The notes: generated by a model not told the origin, from the sequence alone. DNA of 64,000 nt from Ignelater luminosus (GCA_011009095.1 VTPC01091222.1:26921-90920), one strand, 5' to 3'. Counted from the stretch's first letter, positions 24,801 through 39,800 are shown. Program-made: numbers and translations.

Positions 24801-27800
24801 CTAAAGCAAAGAAAACATTTTTAAAACTTTGTTTATATTTTAATAAACTTTTATGATTTTTATTTGGTTACGTACCATTAGCAATGTTGTCTACAAAATG
24901 AGGACCTCTATATTCAAAGAAATTTCTGTAAGAAGGTGTAGTAGAAAGAGTAGTGGTAGCTATTCTCCACGCTCTAGTTGTAGTGGTACTGGGAGTTGTA
25001 GATGGAGTTGTTAGAGCAGTAGGAGTTGTTTTATTTAATTTCCATAGGAGTGTTGGGATTGTTTTAGTTGTTGTAAAGACACCTTAGTATATTAATAAAA
25101 TGTTAGTATGAGAAACAGTTAGTAGGAGTGATGATTGATTAATAGGCATGACTATCTTTGAGCCTAAGCAAGTTTAAGCAAACATTTTAAATAAAACTCA
25201 CGCTTAATGGTAGCTGTAGGAGTAGGCGAGGCAGTAGTTGCGTCGCGCAACGTAGTAGCAACAGTGCGAGCAGTCGTAGCCGCAAAACGCTTTACAGTGG
25301 AACTCACTGTTGAGACAGTGGTTAATGCAGCAACTGTTGTAGGAATTACATCAGGTACAACAACATGTGTACCTAATACTGCATTTGCATTACGCAAAGT
25401 GTGTGAGCGCATGCTATCTGCAATTGGTGTATTTGCAATTATTTACAGTGTAAAAAAATGCGACACAGAATTAATATATTAAAAGCACCCACGATACAAA
25501 TTCCAATAATGTACACAATTTAGAATAACATATTCACCTGCTAAGATTCCATCACTACTTGTATCATTGTTTCTCATGTGATAAATTGTGATTTCTTTCA
25601 AATATTCTAAAACAACTGTTCGTATCCATACACATATATTCGTTGCAACCACATGCATAAGTCCAAAGCGTGCAATTACTTTAAATCGATGGATATTTAA
25701 CTGCAAAAAATACAAGATTAAAATTTATTAAAATGGAATTAAACCATTATATTATACTTACACGAGAATTCATGAAGATAAAATACATTTGCATAAAGGT
25801 AAAAATCATTTGTAAAACAGGATTTACTCCACGAAGGATCATGTAACAAGGGGATGTGAAGGGTGTTTCAAAAAATGCTCCGAATTCTAAACCATTATAA
25901 ATCATAGTTCCTAGTCCAAATGCTGTAAAAGAAATTAAAAGAAAACTGAAGCGTTACACACAGATATGTTAAATAAATGGGGACAACCAAATTTAATAAC
26001 AAGGAACAAAGATTAGATTGTGGAGAGATGATTTAAAGGATAGAGATGCCTCTTATAAACAATTATTTTAGTAAAAGAATCTCTAAACTCCTGCTTTGAT
26101 GTTCAATCTAATTTATTTTTCTATTTATACAGGGCGTCAACTGGTGATAAGTAAATGTAGACATCAAGTAGGAAAGCTAATTTATACTCCTGCTTGTACT
26201 GATTATCTATTCAAAGTTATTGAACAATTGATTGCAGCTAAAGTTTAACTACCTATCATTTGAAGTTACTAACTGGCAAATTATATTAACAATAATTTAT
26301 CAATGAAATTGTATTGATAAATGATAGTTAGTGTATAATGGTCTTTATTGTGTAATATATTTAAAGTGAGCGTAGGTCAGCAGGCTGTATATTAACATTA
26401 ATTCCAACTGACAATATTTTGCTAAACTTTCATAGTCATAGTTTTGAGAAAAACAGCTTTAAAGTTTTGCGTGCCATTTAATTATAATATGTAACTATGT
26501 GGAATTATCGTGTGTAATAGACAACAAACATTAGTATTTGACAGAAACTTAATATCTTCTTTTTCTACTCCCAGCATCATAAGTAGGCTCTTAATACATT
26601 GCTCTGCAGAACGTAAGTTGATTTTATGCAATAAGCACTGGTTGTTATTGACAACGGGATGTAATTAGGTTACTTACACTCCTAGGGATGTAAGTAAAAT
26701 TGTTTTCAATTTAACTATCGTAACAAAGCATAGATAGCTACTTTCTTCAAATGAATCACTATAATTGACAGATATAGTCATAACCTAGTCAGATAAAGAG
26801 TTTTCTAAACTTATTTTAGCTAGAAGAAAAATCTTGTTAGAAATTTTGAACGTTGCCTATGCCTCGCTCCAGAAACATCTCCTTCGATATACACTTGTAG
26901 CTTAAATAACTATTTTTGTCTGGAAAATCATGGAATTTCAATTTATAAAGTTTATTAATGTGCACATTTTGACAGTAAATAATGAGTCATCAAAAAGTAA
27001 AACAATCTGCATAGCCACGCTTTTTTTACTTATGTATTTGTCACAATTTGACAATTTAGAATATTTGTATATCTATTATATTCTATCACCGACGTATGTC
27101 TCATTAGTAACATACAGAACAATCTACGATGTTAATAATTGGCATTAATAGTTGCATGTTTTCTGATACCTCTCATAACATACTTTACATTGGTACAAAA
27201 GGTGCTATCTTTATTATTATTATTATTATTATTATTATGACGTTACAGATAGGATGTATTGTCCACTTACAGCTGTTTTGTATTAATATGCCAAGAATTA
27301 TTTAGGTATTTCAAATATACATTCATTAATATTTATAAATTAAGCAGTCAAAATATCTACACGAGTGTTCAATATGATCACCATAAGTTTGGCAGTGACT
27401 AAATTCTATGGCAAAATACCCCAACAACAGGTATCTTGATTTTCTATTTTAATTTTAATTTAATAAATACTTGTGCTTGTGTTTTTAAGTTTTTAAATTA
27501 TTACAAATTAGAATTACATTGTATGATCTAGTAATACCACTGTAAAATATGCAAGAAGAATCAGAAATTACACCAATACTGTAAACTGTTGTCATTTAAC
27601 AAAATACTGACAATATAGATGTGCATTGGATAATTTTGTATTCTATTAACTATCAACCAAATGAGCACATTTAAAACTATAAATTGAAATGTTCCAGCAA
27701 TTTTCCAACAAGAAATCAGATTTGAAAATATGACAGTGTTTGAGTACTCTCTAGTCCATACATGGGCACGTGGCCAAATTGGCCGAATTGGTTCATATAA

Positions 27801-30800
27801 CAAAACATGTTTCTATATTTTACAGCTTGATTATCAGAACTAAATTATTTTGATAGCAGATATTTGCTCGTCTAAAGTTAGTTTTGGCTACTGCTTATTC
27901 TTTTCCAACGTTACATAATGGAGTGGCATTTTAAACCAATTTATTTACTTTGATGTTAACAACCATTCCAAAACGTTAAGTCTTATTTTTCTACCCTGTG
28001 TCCACAAAGTAAAAAATCTAATATTGGGAATGGTACATCAGAGAAATATGAGACAAATAGCATTATAATTGGGTTCATACTCCTGCATCGTCTTTATTTA
28101 TTTTCTGATCAATTTCAAATTTTGTTCAAATCTACTACCCTTTACAAGGATTATTTATATGATCTTTGAATATTTTTACTCCAACCATTAGCCTACTGTG
28201 ATCAAAAATAGATATGGAAAATCGGAGAATCATAGTAGGTCTAGTTTTATCAAAAAAAGTTGCTCAGAATATAGTTGAAAGCCAAATTTTTGATTTTTAA
28301 TAATAATGATAAATGAGCTAAAATTCCATTGGTATCATTCGTTCATTCAGAATTAAAATTTTTCATTCAAGGTTTGGATTTCGACTATTCTTGTGATTCT
28401 GAGCGACCTTTCTTTAATAACTGTTTCCAATAAAAGTAGGCCTACTATGATTCTTTGATTTTTTGCATTTATTTCTGATCGTAGTAGCCTGGTGATTTTC
28501 AATAAAATTATTTAAAAATTATATAAATATCCCTTATAAGGGTAGTATATTTGATCAAAAATTGAAATTGATCAGGAAATAAATAAAGAAGATACAAGGG
28601 TGTGGAGGTGAGTAGTGAAACACACTGTATATAGTGTCATCCCAAAAAAAGGGAACATTCAATAACTTTTTTATTTTGCGATTGACAAAAAACCGGTTAA
28701 ATAGTTTGTTGTCTATGAGCATGTATGCTATTTGGTGGCACTTTCAATTTTGGTTTTTTAAATGACACCCTGTATTTTTTGTGGCATTTTTTGATTATGT
28801 TTTTCTCATTCTGTAAATATAAAATTTTATAGGTATTGCATAGGAAGTTTTTGCTCTAAATTCCGCAAAAAGTTTGTAAGTGTTCAAGACGACTGTTGTC
28901 TACATGTAACTATTGTAAAACAACAGACAACCTTTTAAACAGCAAAAATGCTATGGCCATGGAAAACAAAACTTCAAAAATGTTTTTAATTAATTAGAAC
29001 AGTAATTACAAAAACAAGAAGAAAGCATGCATCACACTCTAACGTTGAATTAATAAATTTCGTCAAATTTACGATTTTACAGATAAACAATAATTCTGTC
29101 AGATTTGAAATTTTGTTTTTCATGGCAATGGCGTTTTTGCAAATTTTTCAAATTTGACAGAATTATTGTTTATCAGTACAATCAATAATTCTGTCAGATT
29201 TGAAATTTTGTTTTTCATGGCAATGGCGTTTTTGCAAATTTTTCAAATTTGACAGAATTATTGTTTATCAGTANNNNNNNNNNAAATCGTAAATTTGACG
29301 AAATTTATTAATTCAACGTTAGAGTGTGTTGCTTTCTTCTTGTTTTTGTAGTTACTGTTCAACAGTTTCTGTTCTAATTAATTAAAAACATTTTTGAAGT
29401 TTTGTTTTCCATGGCCATAGTGTTTTTGCTGTTTAAAAGGCTGTCTGCTGTTTTACAATAGTTACATGCGTTACATGTAGACAACAGCCGTCTTGAACAC
29501 TTACAAACTTTTTGCGGAATTTAGAGCAAAAACTTCCTATGCAACACCTATAAAATTTTATATGTAGAAAATGAGAAAAATATAGAGAATCAAAAAATGC
29601 CACAAGAAATACAGGGTGTCATTTAAAAAACTAAAGTTGTATTCATTTCCGGTTTAACCGGAAATGCAAAAAAAATTTGAAAGTACCACCAAATAGCACA
29701 CATGCTCACAGACAACAAACTATCTAATCGTTTTTTTGTGAATTGCAAGATAAAAAAGTTATTGAGTGTTCCCTTTTTTTTTTTTTGGATAACCGTGGAC
29801 ACCACCCCCACACATTTGGCCGCCATTGATCGTGGAAGAAAGCATGTACACAGTTTTTCAGCGATATATCTCTGTAATCGCGAGTCTCACAAACAATTGG
29901 TAGAGAGCTTTTTTGTACAGAATTGAATTCTCTGCAACTTTTGTTAATAACTTTTTCACGTAGCGGCACTAATAAAACAATGCATTTGAATTAAATTTGA
30001 AAATCCTGTGCTTTTTGCAGGTGCAGTTGAAACATGGCAATCTGATTTTCGAGTCATGGAACTTAGTTATTTTTTTATACTAAAATAATGCGTTTTTTAA
30101 ATTTTCTTCATCATTGTTGATAACATCGAAATTATATTACCATTATTGGAAGTTTTGAAACAAGCAGAGAATTTTATCAAGAGTGAAAAAGTTATTAACA
30201 AAGATTGCAGAGAATTCAATTCTGTACAAATTTTTTTAGCTAAAAAAACTGTTTACATCCTCTCTTCTAAGATGGCGGCCAAATGGGTGGGGGTGGCATC
30301 CCGAAAACCCGGTTTTATACTCACCACTGACCCCCCCTACACATCGCAAAAAAAATCGCTGCCTACACAAAATGTTTTAAAAGCCCTTTTATTCTGACCA
30401 TTTGACTGGACTAAACATGTTTCTGAACCTTTGTGGAGGAAAGTATATTTCGACATAAAACTATTCATAAAGTTACCTGGACCTCCCCTGAAGGTAATAT
30501 CACTAACCAAATCGACCACGTTACTATAGACAAGAGGTTCCAGAAAGGCTTAGGAATGTAAAAACAATGAAAGCGGTCGATGTTGGATCAGATCATAACC
30601 TAAAGTAAAGTTAACAGTACAACAAAAGAGAAGAACAATGGGATACACTTAAACTCCCATTAGAAAGTTTTGATGGGTTGAAGTTTAGGGTTCGAATTGT
30701 ACATCAAAATATGTTCCCCTTCCAATACAAACTGACATGTTTTCGAGTTTTTTTTCGAAAAATTATTTTCGTGGGAGTTATTCAGTCTGTTTCGCTGTAT

Positions 30801-33800
30801 AATGACCACAAAGCATATATAGAGTTTAACGGTATCGTAACAGATACGGTAAACATCAAAACTGGGGTTAGACAAGGGTGCATCCTTAATATCCATATTG
30901 TTCCTATTACTTACTGATTGGGTAATGAAAAGAACCGTTAACAAGACAGGGCTAGTATGAAAATTTGGCCAATATTTAGAAGATCTAAAATTTGCAGATG
31001 ATGTGCTTAATCATCGAGAAAATCAATTATATGAAAGAAAAGATCCTTAAATTAAAAGCAATTAGTAACTCAAACAAAACTACGATAATCAGGATCAACA
31101 CCGACAACACAAACAGAAATTAATGGCAAACCAATAGAGAATGTAAATGAATTCACATACTTGGATAGTGATAGAAGAGACTGCAAAAAGGTATATGGCC
31201 TAGAATAAATAGAGCCCAAAAAGCCTTCAGCTGATTAAAGAGGATCTGGGTTTTGAAAAAACTAACCCTCAAAACAAAAATTAGAATATTTAATACAAAT
31301 GTTAAAACTGTTCTAGTATATGGCTCTTGAGTTCTGGTCAACAAATTAAGAAGATCTAAAAAGAGTTCAATCAATGGTCAATAGAGGTCTAATGGGAATC
31401 TTCTGGCCAAATCGAATTTCTATTGAAGAGTTGTGGCAGTGTACAGAACAGGAGCAAGTGGAAATCAAATAAACACAATCTCCACAATGTTTACCAATGA
31501 GTGACAAGACTAACGACCTTGGTTACCCTTACTATTGATTGCTATCGAATCATTCCTGAAAAAGGAATGCTCTATGCTCTCTATGGTGCAATAATGACCT
31601 CCTACTACTACTATAAAACTAGAAACCGCAATGTTTTTTATAAGGCCAAAAGGCAGCATGTATTTTGTTGGGATCATGGACAGAGTAATGTGTGGTATAG
31701 TTTATTAGACACAGTCAATGCTTTTCTATATCTTGAGATGCATTTATGGTTCTGAACACTTTTGGGATATTCAGTGGCATAACAAATGGATGCAAAAATC
31801 CACAGTGCAGGAGGAAGAGCCTTCAATTTTTTACATTTACAATTGGTCTCCCTTGCCCATAGTTAACTGATGCTTGAACTGAAGAACAATGGCTTCCAGG
31901 TTTATATTACTTCAGATAAGAGGTGAAATTCAGTATTCCTTTAGGAATGCAGAAAAAGAATCGAGAATCGAGATTCGATAATGGTTCGACTGTAATGAAG
32001 ACTGATCAAAAGTAGGATTACCAAAACGTTGAGCTTCAATACAAATCTGACACTACACGGTTCAAAGTAGAAGTAATCATTCCTTCAATAAGAACTTTTG
32101 GACACAGAATTGTGATTTTGAAAAACTTCAAATCTTTCCATCCCGAGAAGAATTGAGCATAGTTCATGTACTTAATTTGCACATATTGTGTGTGGGATGA
32201 CCTGCAAAAAAAGGGAAAAGTCAAAAGAAGATAAGACGTAAATTTTGTATTTTGGAAATTAAGCTTGAGAATTGCATCGAATAGTCACTCTTATTAGATG
32301 ATTAAGGAAAAGATATCAAACCAATGATCTTTTCTGATTGCTTGCCAATATGTTATGTCCCAAATGGAAGGTCGAATTCAATATGTGTGGCTCCTTTTAT
32401 CAAATGTGGTTGAAGAGAAACACTGAAAGTGATAGTTGAAAACCTTTATAAATTATACCAGTTCGATAAATGAAAATTTCTCTTAAGAAATGGGCTTCAG
32501 ACAATGAAGCGTTTGCCATACACATGGTATTAAAATTGAACAAACACTTCAACCTCATAGATCTGATCGAATTCAGAAACTGTGTGTACTGTTTTCTTAG
32601 CATGGGCCTCTCACAGAAAAAAGTGTGTTCTCTTTTTAATTGTTTTGAAAATGAAAAAGAAACAAAAGATTAGTTATGTGGGTAAAAGAATGGTTCAGCA
32701 GAAAAATTTTTTGAAAACCTTTTCGTTTCAGATCTCTGTTAAAATAACACCTACCTTTTACCTTCCATAGGCTGCATATAATGATGTTATTAAATAGCAA
32801 TAAACTTTCTTAAAATTGTTGGTTTTCTTTCCAGACATCTTGAGGCGAAGATCTATTTAATTGAAAGTTTTCAATTCATTTGATTAACAGACGATAAAGC
32901 ACCACACATACAGTTTAAATAATCAGCATTGGAACTGCATGCGTGTGATGAATTTATCATTGGGTTGTTCGGATACGAGACTTGCTGGAAAAATTTCTGC
33001 AATCGCGTACTTTCGGTAGTGTCAGCGTTGTGCCATTGTCAAATTCAAAAAACTGTGAACACAATCCAAAAACAATCCAAATCGGCGCATCCTTCTTCAC
33101 CAGGACAATGGCAAGTGCCCACACAGTCATTGTCCGTATTTGCCTGATTTAGCGTCAAATGACTTCTTTCTGTTCCCGACAATCAAAAACAAGATGCGTG
33201 GTGAGCGTTATTCTTAGCCTGAAGCAGACGTTGAGGCATTTAGGCAACCGGTTTCTGAGGTACCAGCTTCAGATTGGAAAAATGCTTTCAAAATTATTTT
33301 GAGCGTATCCAAAAGTGTATTGATGCTAAGGGCAAATGTTTGGAAAAAAATTGTATCTGCGTTTTTCTTAACCAGTTGCAGAAATTTCTCTAGCAAACCT
33401 CGTAATAGGTAGTCTGTACGATGCACAACAGTCAAACTTCAGCTATAGTGTACATTCTATTCGCGATTCAAACCTATTTTACCGCTGTAATCTTATGACG
33501 TCAGGGAGAGGATAAAACCCGATAAGCGTATGAGATAAATAATCACTTCGCATGCGATAGCAACAACCAATAATTTGATGCGATGTCAAATTCAACCTTC
33601 CCGTGACGCCACCACTGCTACTGTCGCATAGTTACCTAGAATCGCGAATAATATTTAAAAATGGTTTTAGAGCACATGGAAGGAAATTCTTTAGGACTTT
33701 TTCTAACAAAAGACTTTAATATTCTTAATAAACAACAGTGATATGTCTGAAAGTTAACATGTTTGCGTACAACTTCGAAGATCAATAACTCCATAATTAA

Positions 33801-36800
33801 GACGAATTGACTATAGCTTCCATTTGATAAGATTCTTGTCTAGTTGTCACGAATCTACCTTCAATTTATCAGTGTTATTTATTTATAATAATCTTGCTTG
33901 AAATATAGTAGAGACATCTATTATAATAGATACTACCTAACCTATAAATCAAAACTACTTTTTTTTTTTCTTAAATTTAAGTAAGCATTGAGGCATATAT
34001 GGTCATTGGCCATTAGTCTGGTGAAATCTAAAAAATGTGAACTTTCCCACACTTCATTCTAGATACTTACACTGTGGAAATTCAAATCTAACTTAAGACT
34101 AACCGATATATTTCGGTTTTCCGGAGATCGAGCAGCCTGGTTTAGCGGTTAATCCGATGCGTTAACCATTTGGAAGGCCTGGGGTTAGGGTTTCTAATGT
34201 TCTTAGAAATGTAAGTGACTTCTGGGATGTAATTATTACCTCTCATCTGTCGTTGTCTTCACGTATTCTAAGTTCCCATTCTTGACTGAAAACAAACTTC
34301 CGCGTTTGTACCCCGACTCGGTTCGGGTTCGGGCAGAGAAATAAAATACAACGATCTTCTATTTTTCTGGGATCTGTCTCTGTTTTTTAAGTCAGTGCTT
34401 CAATTTCTCCCAAGACGCTTTCAGAGGATTGTATTAGTTGGGACGCTTTTTATAATTATCGCTTTTTGGCCATGAAATTATCAATGTCATATTTCTGCTT
34501 TACAAAATTGATTTTGTCTTGTAATCGCAGCAGAAAAGGAATTATACGCGGTATCTAACATTTTGTAGCACATAATGATAGAAACTGTCAATTTCATACC
34601 ATTTTTAATTGGGAAAGCCTTTACAAGCAGATGGTTTTTTTTGGTAAGATCACTTTCATCTTCTACCTGCTAAAATTCTCAAGTGACGCACCAACTTCAA
34701 AACGGTTACATTTTATAAATTCTCATTAATCTAAAAAAGATTGCAACTGCAAAATTTACCTTGAATTTTATTATGTAAAATGTCTTATCTTCTTTTTGCT
34801 GTTAAATAGAAATACCTGTTGTTTTCTAGTGTGTCTGTCTAAAATATAAGTGGACAAAAGTAACAAAACACTAATCCCCTTGCATTTAAATTTTGATGCA
34901 GTAAGGCCCATTAGTCGTTATAAATCAAATATTAAAATTCCTGTTATAGCTCCTACTGATGATGCTGTCATAAATCATCTTAACGGGGTGGCTATAACGG
35001 TGGTAATTAACTGCAGTGAACTAATACTTAGGGTGTTTGTATTAAATTGGATAAATTCTGGAAATCTGTATCAGCAATTTTCATTTAATTTGCGAAGTGT
35101 TTACAGTTGATCGCCCTCTATTTTCTACTTTTTGTTTGGAAAGAAGACTCTTCATAAAATCTGAACTTACCAATAGCACCAATTCTCAAGAAAAAGCTAC
35201 CATGGCTGTGATCATTCTGTGTGGTTTTTCTTTTCCGTACTGATTTGGTGACAATAGGTCCTGCCTCAATGTCAGCCGAAGGTGGGGGCGGCGGTGGAGG
35301 TTGTTGCGGTTGTGGAGGAGGAGGCTGAGCTTGTTGTTCCTGCTGGATAACAGGAGGGTCAGAAGAGTGTTGCGCGCCAATCTCCGCGACGGGGACCGGC
35401 ACCCCGGAGAGCCCCGCGTCAACCACCCCCTCGGAGTTGCGACGATATGTGCTCTATACCCCCGCAAAACCAAATAACCAAATAAGAAAGAAGCAAATTA
35501 TATAGAATAAAAATAAGTGTGAAAAGGTGCGCTATGTTTGTGCGTGTATTATTATTATTAATAATAATATTGGTGATGATAAAAAAAGGAATTTAGAAAA
35601 CACAGGATAATTTTGTTTTTTGACAAATTTCACTTTACAGTTGTTTCTGTTTTTTTATTATAATAATCAGTATTTTAATACTTCATATTTTAAGGAAATC
35701 ATGACAGTAGTAGTACATGATGTTGTATCTTATAAGATTGTGTTGTCTTTATAATCTGTTTATTTTTTTTAATATAAATATTAACATTTTGCCCATTTGT
35801 AAACTACCATATCCACTTTCACATCACTAATTTAAAATTCTTTACAAAAGTACACTGTTAAGAACTAAATTTGTAAAATAATTAAGAAATTAGTCTAATG
35901 TAACTTATTGTTGGTTTCACTTTAGAAATGTTCACAATTACCATTTTGAATTGCATTATCTCAGGAAAGCAAGGTATATTGAATGATTTTTGCTAGTTAG
36001 TTTATATTCGAAGCCAAATTTCACATTGGGGAACAGCTTGATTTGTAAGAGTGATTTATAATTTAAAAAAGAATTTTAAGTTCATTATTTTTATTGTAAA
36101 AACAGTATAAAATCAACAAAAACAGATTAGAAAATAGTTTATAAACATAAAAAGGCTATGAGTAACTTATTTACTCAGAATAGCAAATGTTAAATCTTTT
36201 AAAAATTTAGTTTTAAGATTATGATGCAAATAAATGATTTTACATAATTCACTATTTATCAACAAAGGCAACTGAAGGTTATAGAGGATAAAATCATTAT
36301 TATACCAAATTGGAATTTGTTATGGCTTAAAGTGCCCACACTATCGAGTCTGTTGAAGGAAATCTAGTCCAATGTTAAATTGAGTTTTCAAATTACAATT
36401 TATAATTTACTGTAAAATTTATTGTTATTCAAATGATTTTTACCTTACAATTCTTACAATTTTACAATACTATATAGTTATGCAATTTATACAGGCTAAA
36501 CGAAAAGTATACACAAGAATAATTTTTTCATAAGTGTTATGATTTAAAAAGCTTCTTGTTAAGTAAGTTATAAATGTAATAAATAGAGTTGCTGAAATCA
36601 CTATACAAGCATTAAGTGAGATTAAAGCATTTGTATATTTTTAGTTTATAATACATGATATTAATAGAATATTACTAAACTGTTTGATTTTTGTCTGTTA
36701 GTAAATCGATGTTTGCATCCACATCATCGGGTCTAACTCTATAATGAAATTTTATTTTTGATGCTATATTAAGTGCAGCAACAGCTATTTAAATAAAGTC

Positions 36801-39800
36801 ATTTATAAAAGCTAATTTGCTACAGAAAAAATAATAAATAAAGAATGCTATTGTATAATAATTAATGCCTGAACCTTAATTTCAGTATTATCTTCACTGT
36901 TTAGATTCTTTTCATAAACAAATTATAGCAATTATATTTTTATTTTCATTTTAGTTTATATTGCAATAATAAACATTAAGCAAACGAAAAAGGAACTTTT
37001 TAGTTTTCTTTGGGAAAAATATTTTTCGGATGCCTTTGGCTATTATACCTAACTTTCTAACTTTAAAAGTTGAACATTTATGAATGTTTATGCTATGATC
37101 TTGTAACTACCAATAATAATACCAAATACAAAAAGTAATTTTTCTAAATATCTTACAAAAACAATTCAGGAATTTTCATACTTGCACTATTCAAAGAGTA
37201 AGAGTTAATTTTATCTCATATCTTACTTGTAATATTGTTATGACTTTTCCAACCTTTGTCATCAATTTAGAAAAAAAAAATAATTCTAAAACTTCAAGTA
37301 TTTCAGTAATTCAATTTTCAGTAGTGTATCAGTATATTAGTATGCATTAGTTTAAGTTTAATGTAGTGATCACTATTAGCTCTAGTAATTAACTGATGAG
37401 CTGTACTAAAGAAAATTACAATTTATGATTTGATATTTGATAATGCTGAGGTGTACATTTGTGCAAAAACCATAATTTTTATTTTGATCACTAAATAAAT
37501 GTTTATGTTCACTATGATAAATGTGAATTATCAATATAGCCCATGATACTATGAAAATGTTTATTCTTTCAAGATATATACAGAGAAGATGTTGAAAAAA
37601 GAGAATGAATCTTAATAAAAATGAAACTAGCCTAAGAAGTGAAAGTGGCGTAATTTTCACACAATGATATAAATCAGTGTGAAATCCTTGAAGTATTTGT
37701 AGCTGTGACAGAATCAAACAGACATACAGGTATGTTTCTTCCATGCAGTTTTGTGATTCTGGTGTAAAATAATGTGCAGCATCAGATATAAATCTAACTC
37801 TGTCTGCATATGTATATTCAAGTTTCGAATCCATTTGCTCTCATCATCAGATGATGATGTCCAATACTTACATTTTTCATGCCTTTTTCATATCTGTACG
37901 AGACTTGTAATAATAGCAAAAAAACTTTTAATGACATCTAATGATAAAGCAGCTTAATGAGCAATGTGGAAATGTTTTTCAAATTACTAATATCTGTACC
38001 TCAGAGATAAACCATGTGAAGCCCCATTTTTTCAAAAATTGAGTTATTAGCATTATAGGACTTATAATGACGTATTTTACCTCTTGAAACATTTATCCAG
38101 CAAATTTATTTAAAAATGACTAAGAAATCAAATTTGTTAAGTCACCTTAACAGTATCCAGTTGAGTGATGTTATCTGAATTGTAATTTTGGGACTTATTA
38201 TAGTTTACTTTTGAGATATGGATATGTAACAACATTTAATAAGATTGCTGCATTATCTTCCTTTTAAAATTACAAACAAAAGAACTTGTATGTCTCATTC
38301 ATTTTACTTTCTTGCAGCAAATTCACAACATTCTTTCTGAGCTACACTTTTAGGGATTTTTTAAATATTTAAGTATTTAATGAAGGATATTCAATTCAGT
38401 TGCCTAATCATCAGCTTGATCATGGCAGGCATGCTTTTCCATCACAATCACTTATGGCATACCCCTCGACTTTCTTATATATGACGATTTTGAATCTGCA
38501 CTTGCAATCTTGAATTGAAAGATTTCAATACAAAAGCTATAGATGAGTATGAAGGAAAGATTGCATATCACTGTGTCACATATTTCAATTTGAGATACTA
38601 TAACCAATTTTCAACACAAACTCAATTAATTAATCATTTTTTAGAAATGTTTTTAAAAAATTGAAAAGTTATTCGTTTTTGGTCAAATATCAGTGTTGAT
38701 GTATATCATCATATATTGTCAAAATCCATGAAATATAATAATTTATGATTTACTTATCTTTCTTTCAAGTTTTGTCATTCTTTTTCATGAATACTTCTTT
38801 AGAATGTTATTGGGCACCAGGAAATATTTTTACCTTAACTTAATATATAGAGTATAGACATACATGCCCTGTATGGATATATTAGTTGTTTGGTTTACAA
38901 CAATATCTTTGTAATTGACTAATTCTAAATCCACATTCAAGATACTAGAAACAGTGAAAACCCATTCCTTCTTAGACACAATCAAATTTAATCAGAATTG
39001 TCTCTAGACCATAGTAAGAAGAAAGCTTACTGATTAAAGAACCATTTATAAAATTTACCTCAACTATGTTAATTAATAAGATTAAAAAAAACACTCACAA
39101 CTAAAGGAAAAAGATTGTATGAATATGAAATAAAAGGTATGTGACATGGCATTAGAAACCTTTCAGTTATTTCTCTTTGAGCTGGGTCTTGGAAAGTTTA
39201 GCTAAAGTATATTTCATACAGTCAAGACAAATCACATAGATTAACAATCTTACTCATTTTGCTGAAGACAATGTCTTTGTCTCTTGCTTTTAGAATAATG
39301 ATCTAAACCTAAATGATTAAAATAAAAAATTCTACCCAATCTATTTTCTATTGTTATAATAATCAAACTTAGAATTGAAACTAGAATTTAAATATCAAAG
39401 GAAAATTTCAGATTTGAAAATGCTGTAGTATATACACTATGGTCTTTAAAAAACGCTACAGATATGCAACACATCATACATTCATAAATACCTGCATTAA
39501 TAAGAAATTAAAATTTGGAATTAATTCAAGAGCGCGCTGTGGAAGAAAATAGGTCACTTTACAGTTTCCTAGTTTTAATTGCATATTATTGATCCATGTC
39601 ACCTATGAATTTCACTTCCGTGCATTATGTGTTGCCTTCCCACTTGTAGCGTTTTTAAGGGTTTAACTCTTAACGGCAAGTAAACTTACCAAACTAATCT
39701 ATTTCTTTGTGTAGCATACCTGATTATTGATAAATGATAACAAAATGGCAGAAATGGGCGAAACTCGATAGAGTGCATACTAATGTTATAGGTAGATAGT

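Larger units (their letters stand above)
28638..29794. repeat. foldback palindrome 2 with assembly gap at its centre
   Basis: The left arm 28638 to about 29087 and right arm about 29284 to 29794 are inverted copies. Shared blocks include AAATTCCGCAAAAAGTTTGT and CTATGGCCATGGAAAACAAA on the left-arm strand. The right arm carries insertions, including a segment near 29650 with inverted GGTTTAACCGG-type sequence, so the arms have diverged. Between them are two tandem 91-bp copies and a run of ten N. Confidence 0.88.

Noticed and set aside
25207-25482. Open + strand frame rich in Val and Ala
   Set aside because: Shadow of the Thr-rich otopetrin exon on the minus strand.
29088-29273. CRISPR-like repeat pair
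   Set aside because: Two tandem units with a 4-bp link at the centre of an animal palindrome; no regular spacers.
34139-34205. Functional tRNA gene
   Set aside because: The A-box is good but no acceptor stem or proper T-arm can be paired, so only a SINE-like call is made.
35186-35473. Second minus-strand frame with Leu/Arg-rich text
   Set aside because: A different frame over the Pro-rich otopetrin exon; splice phases support the Pro-rich reading.
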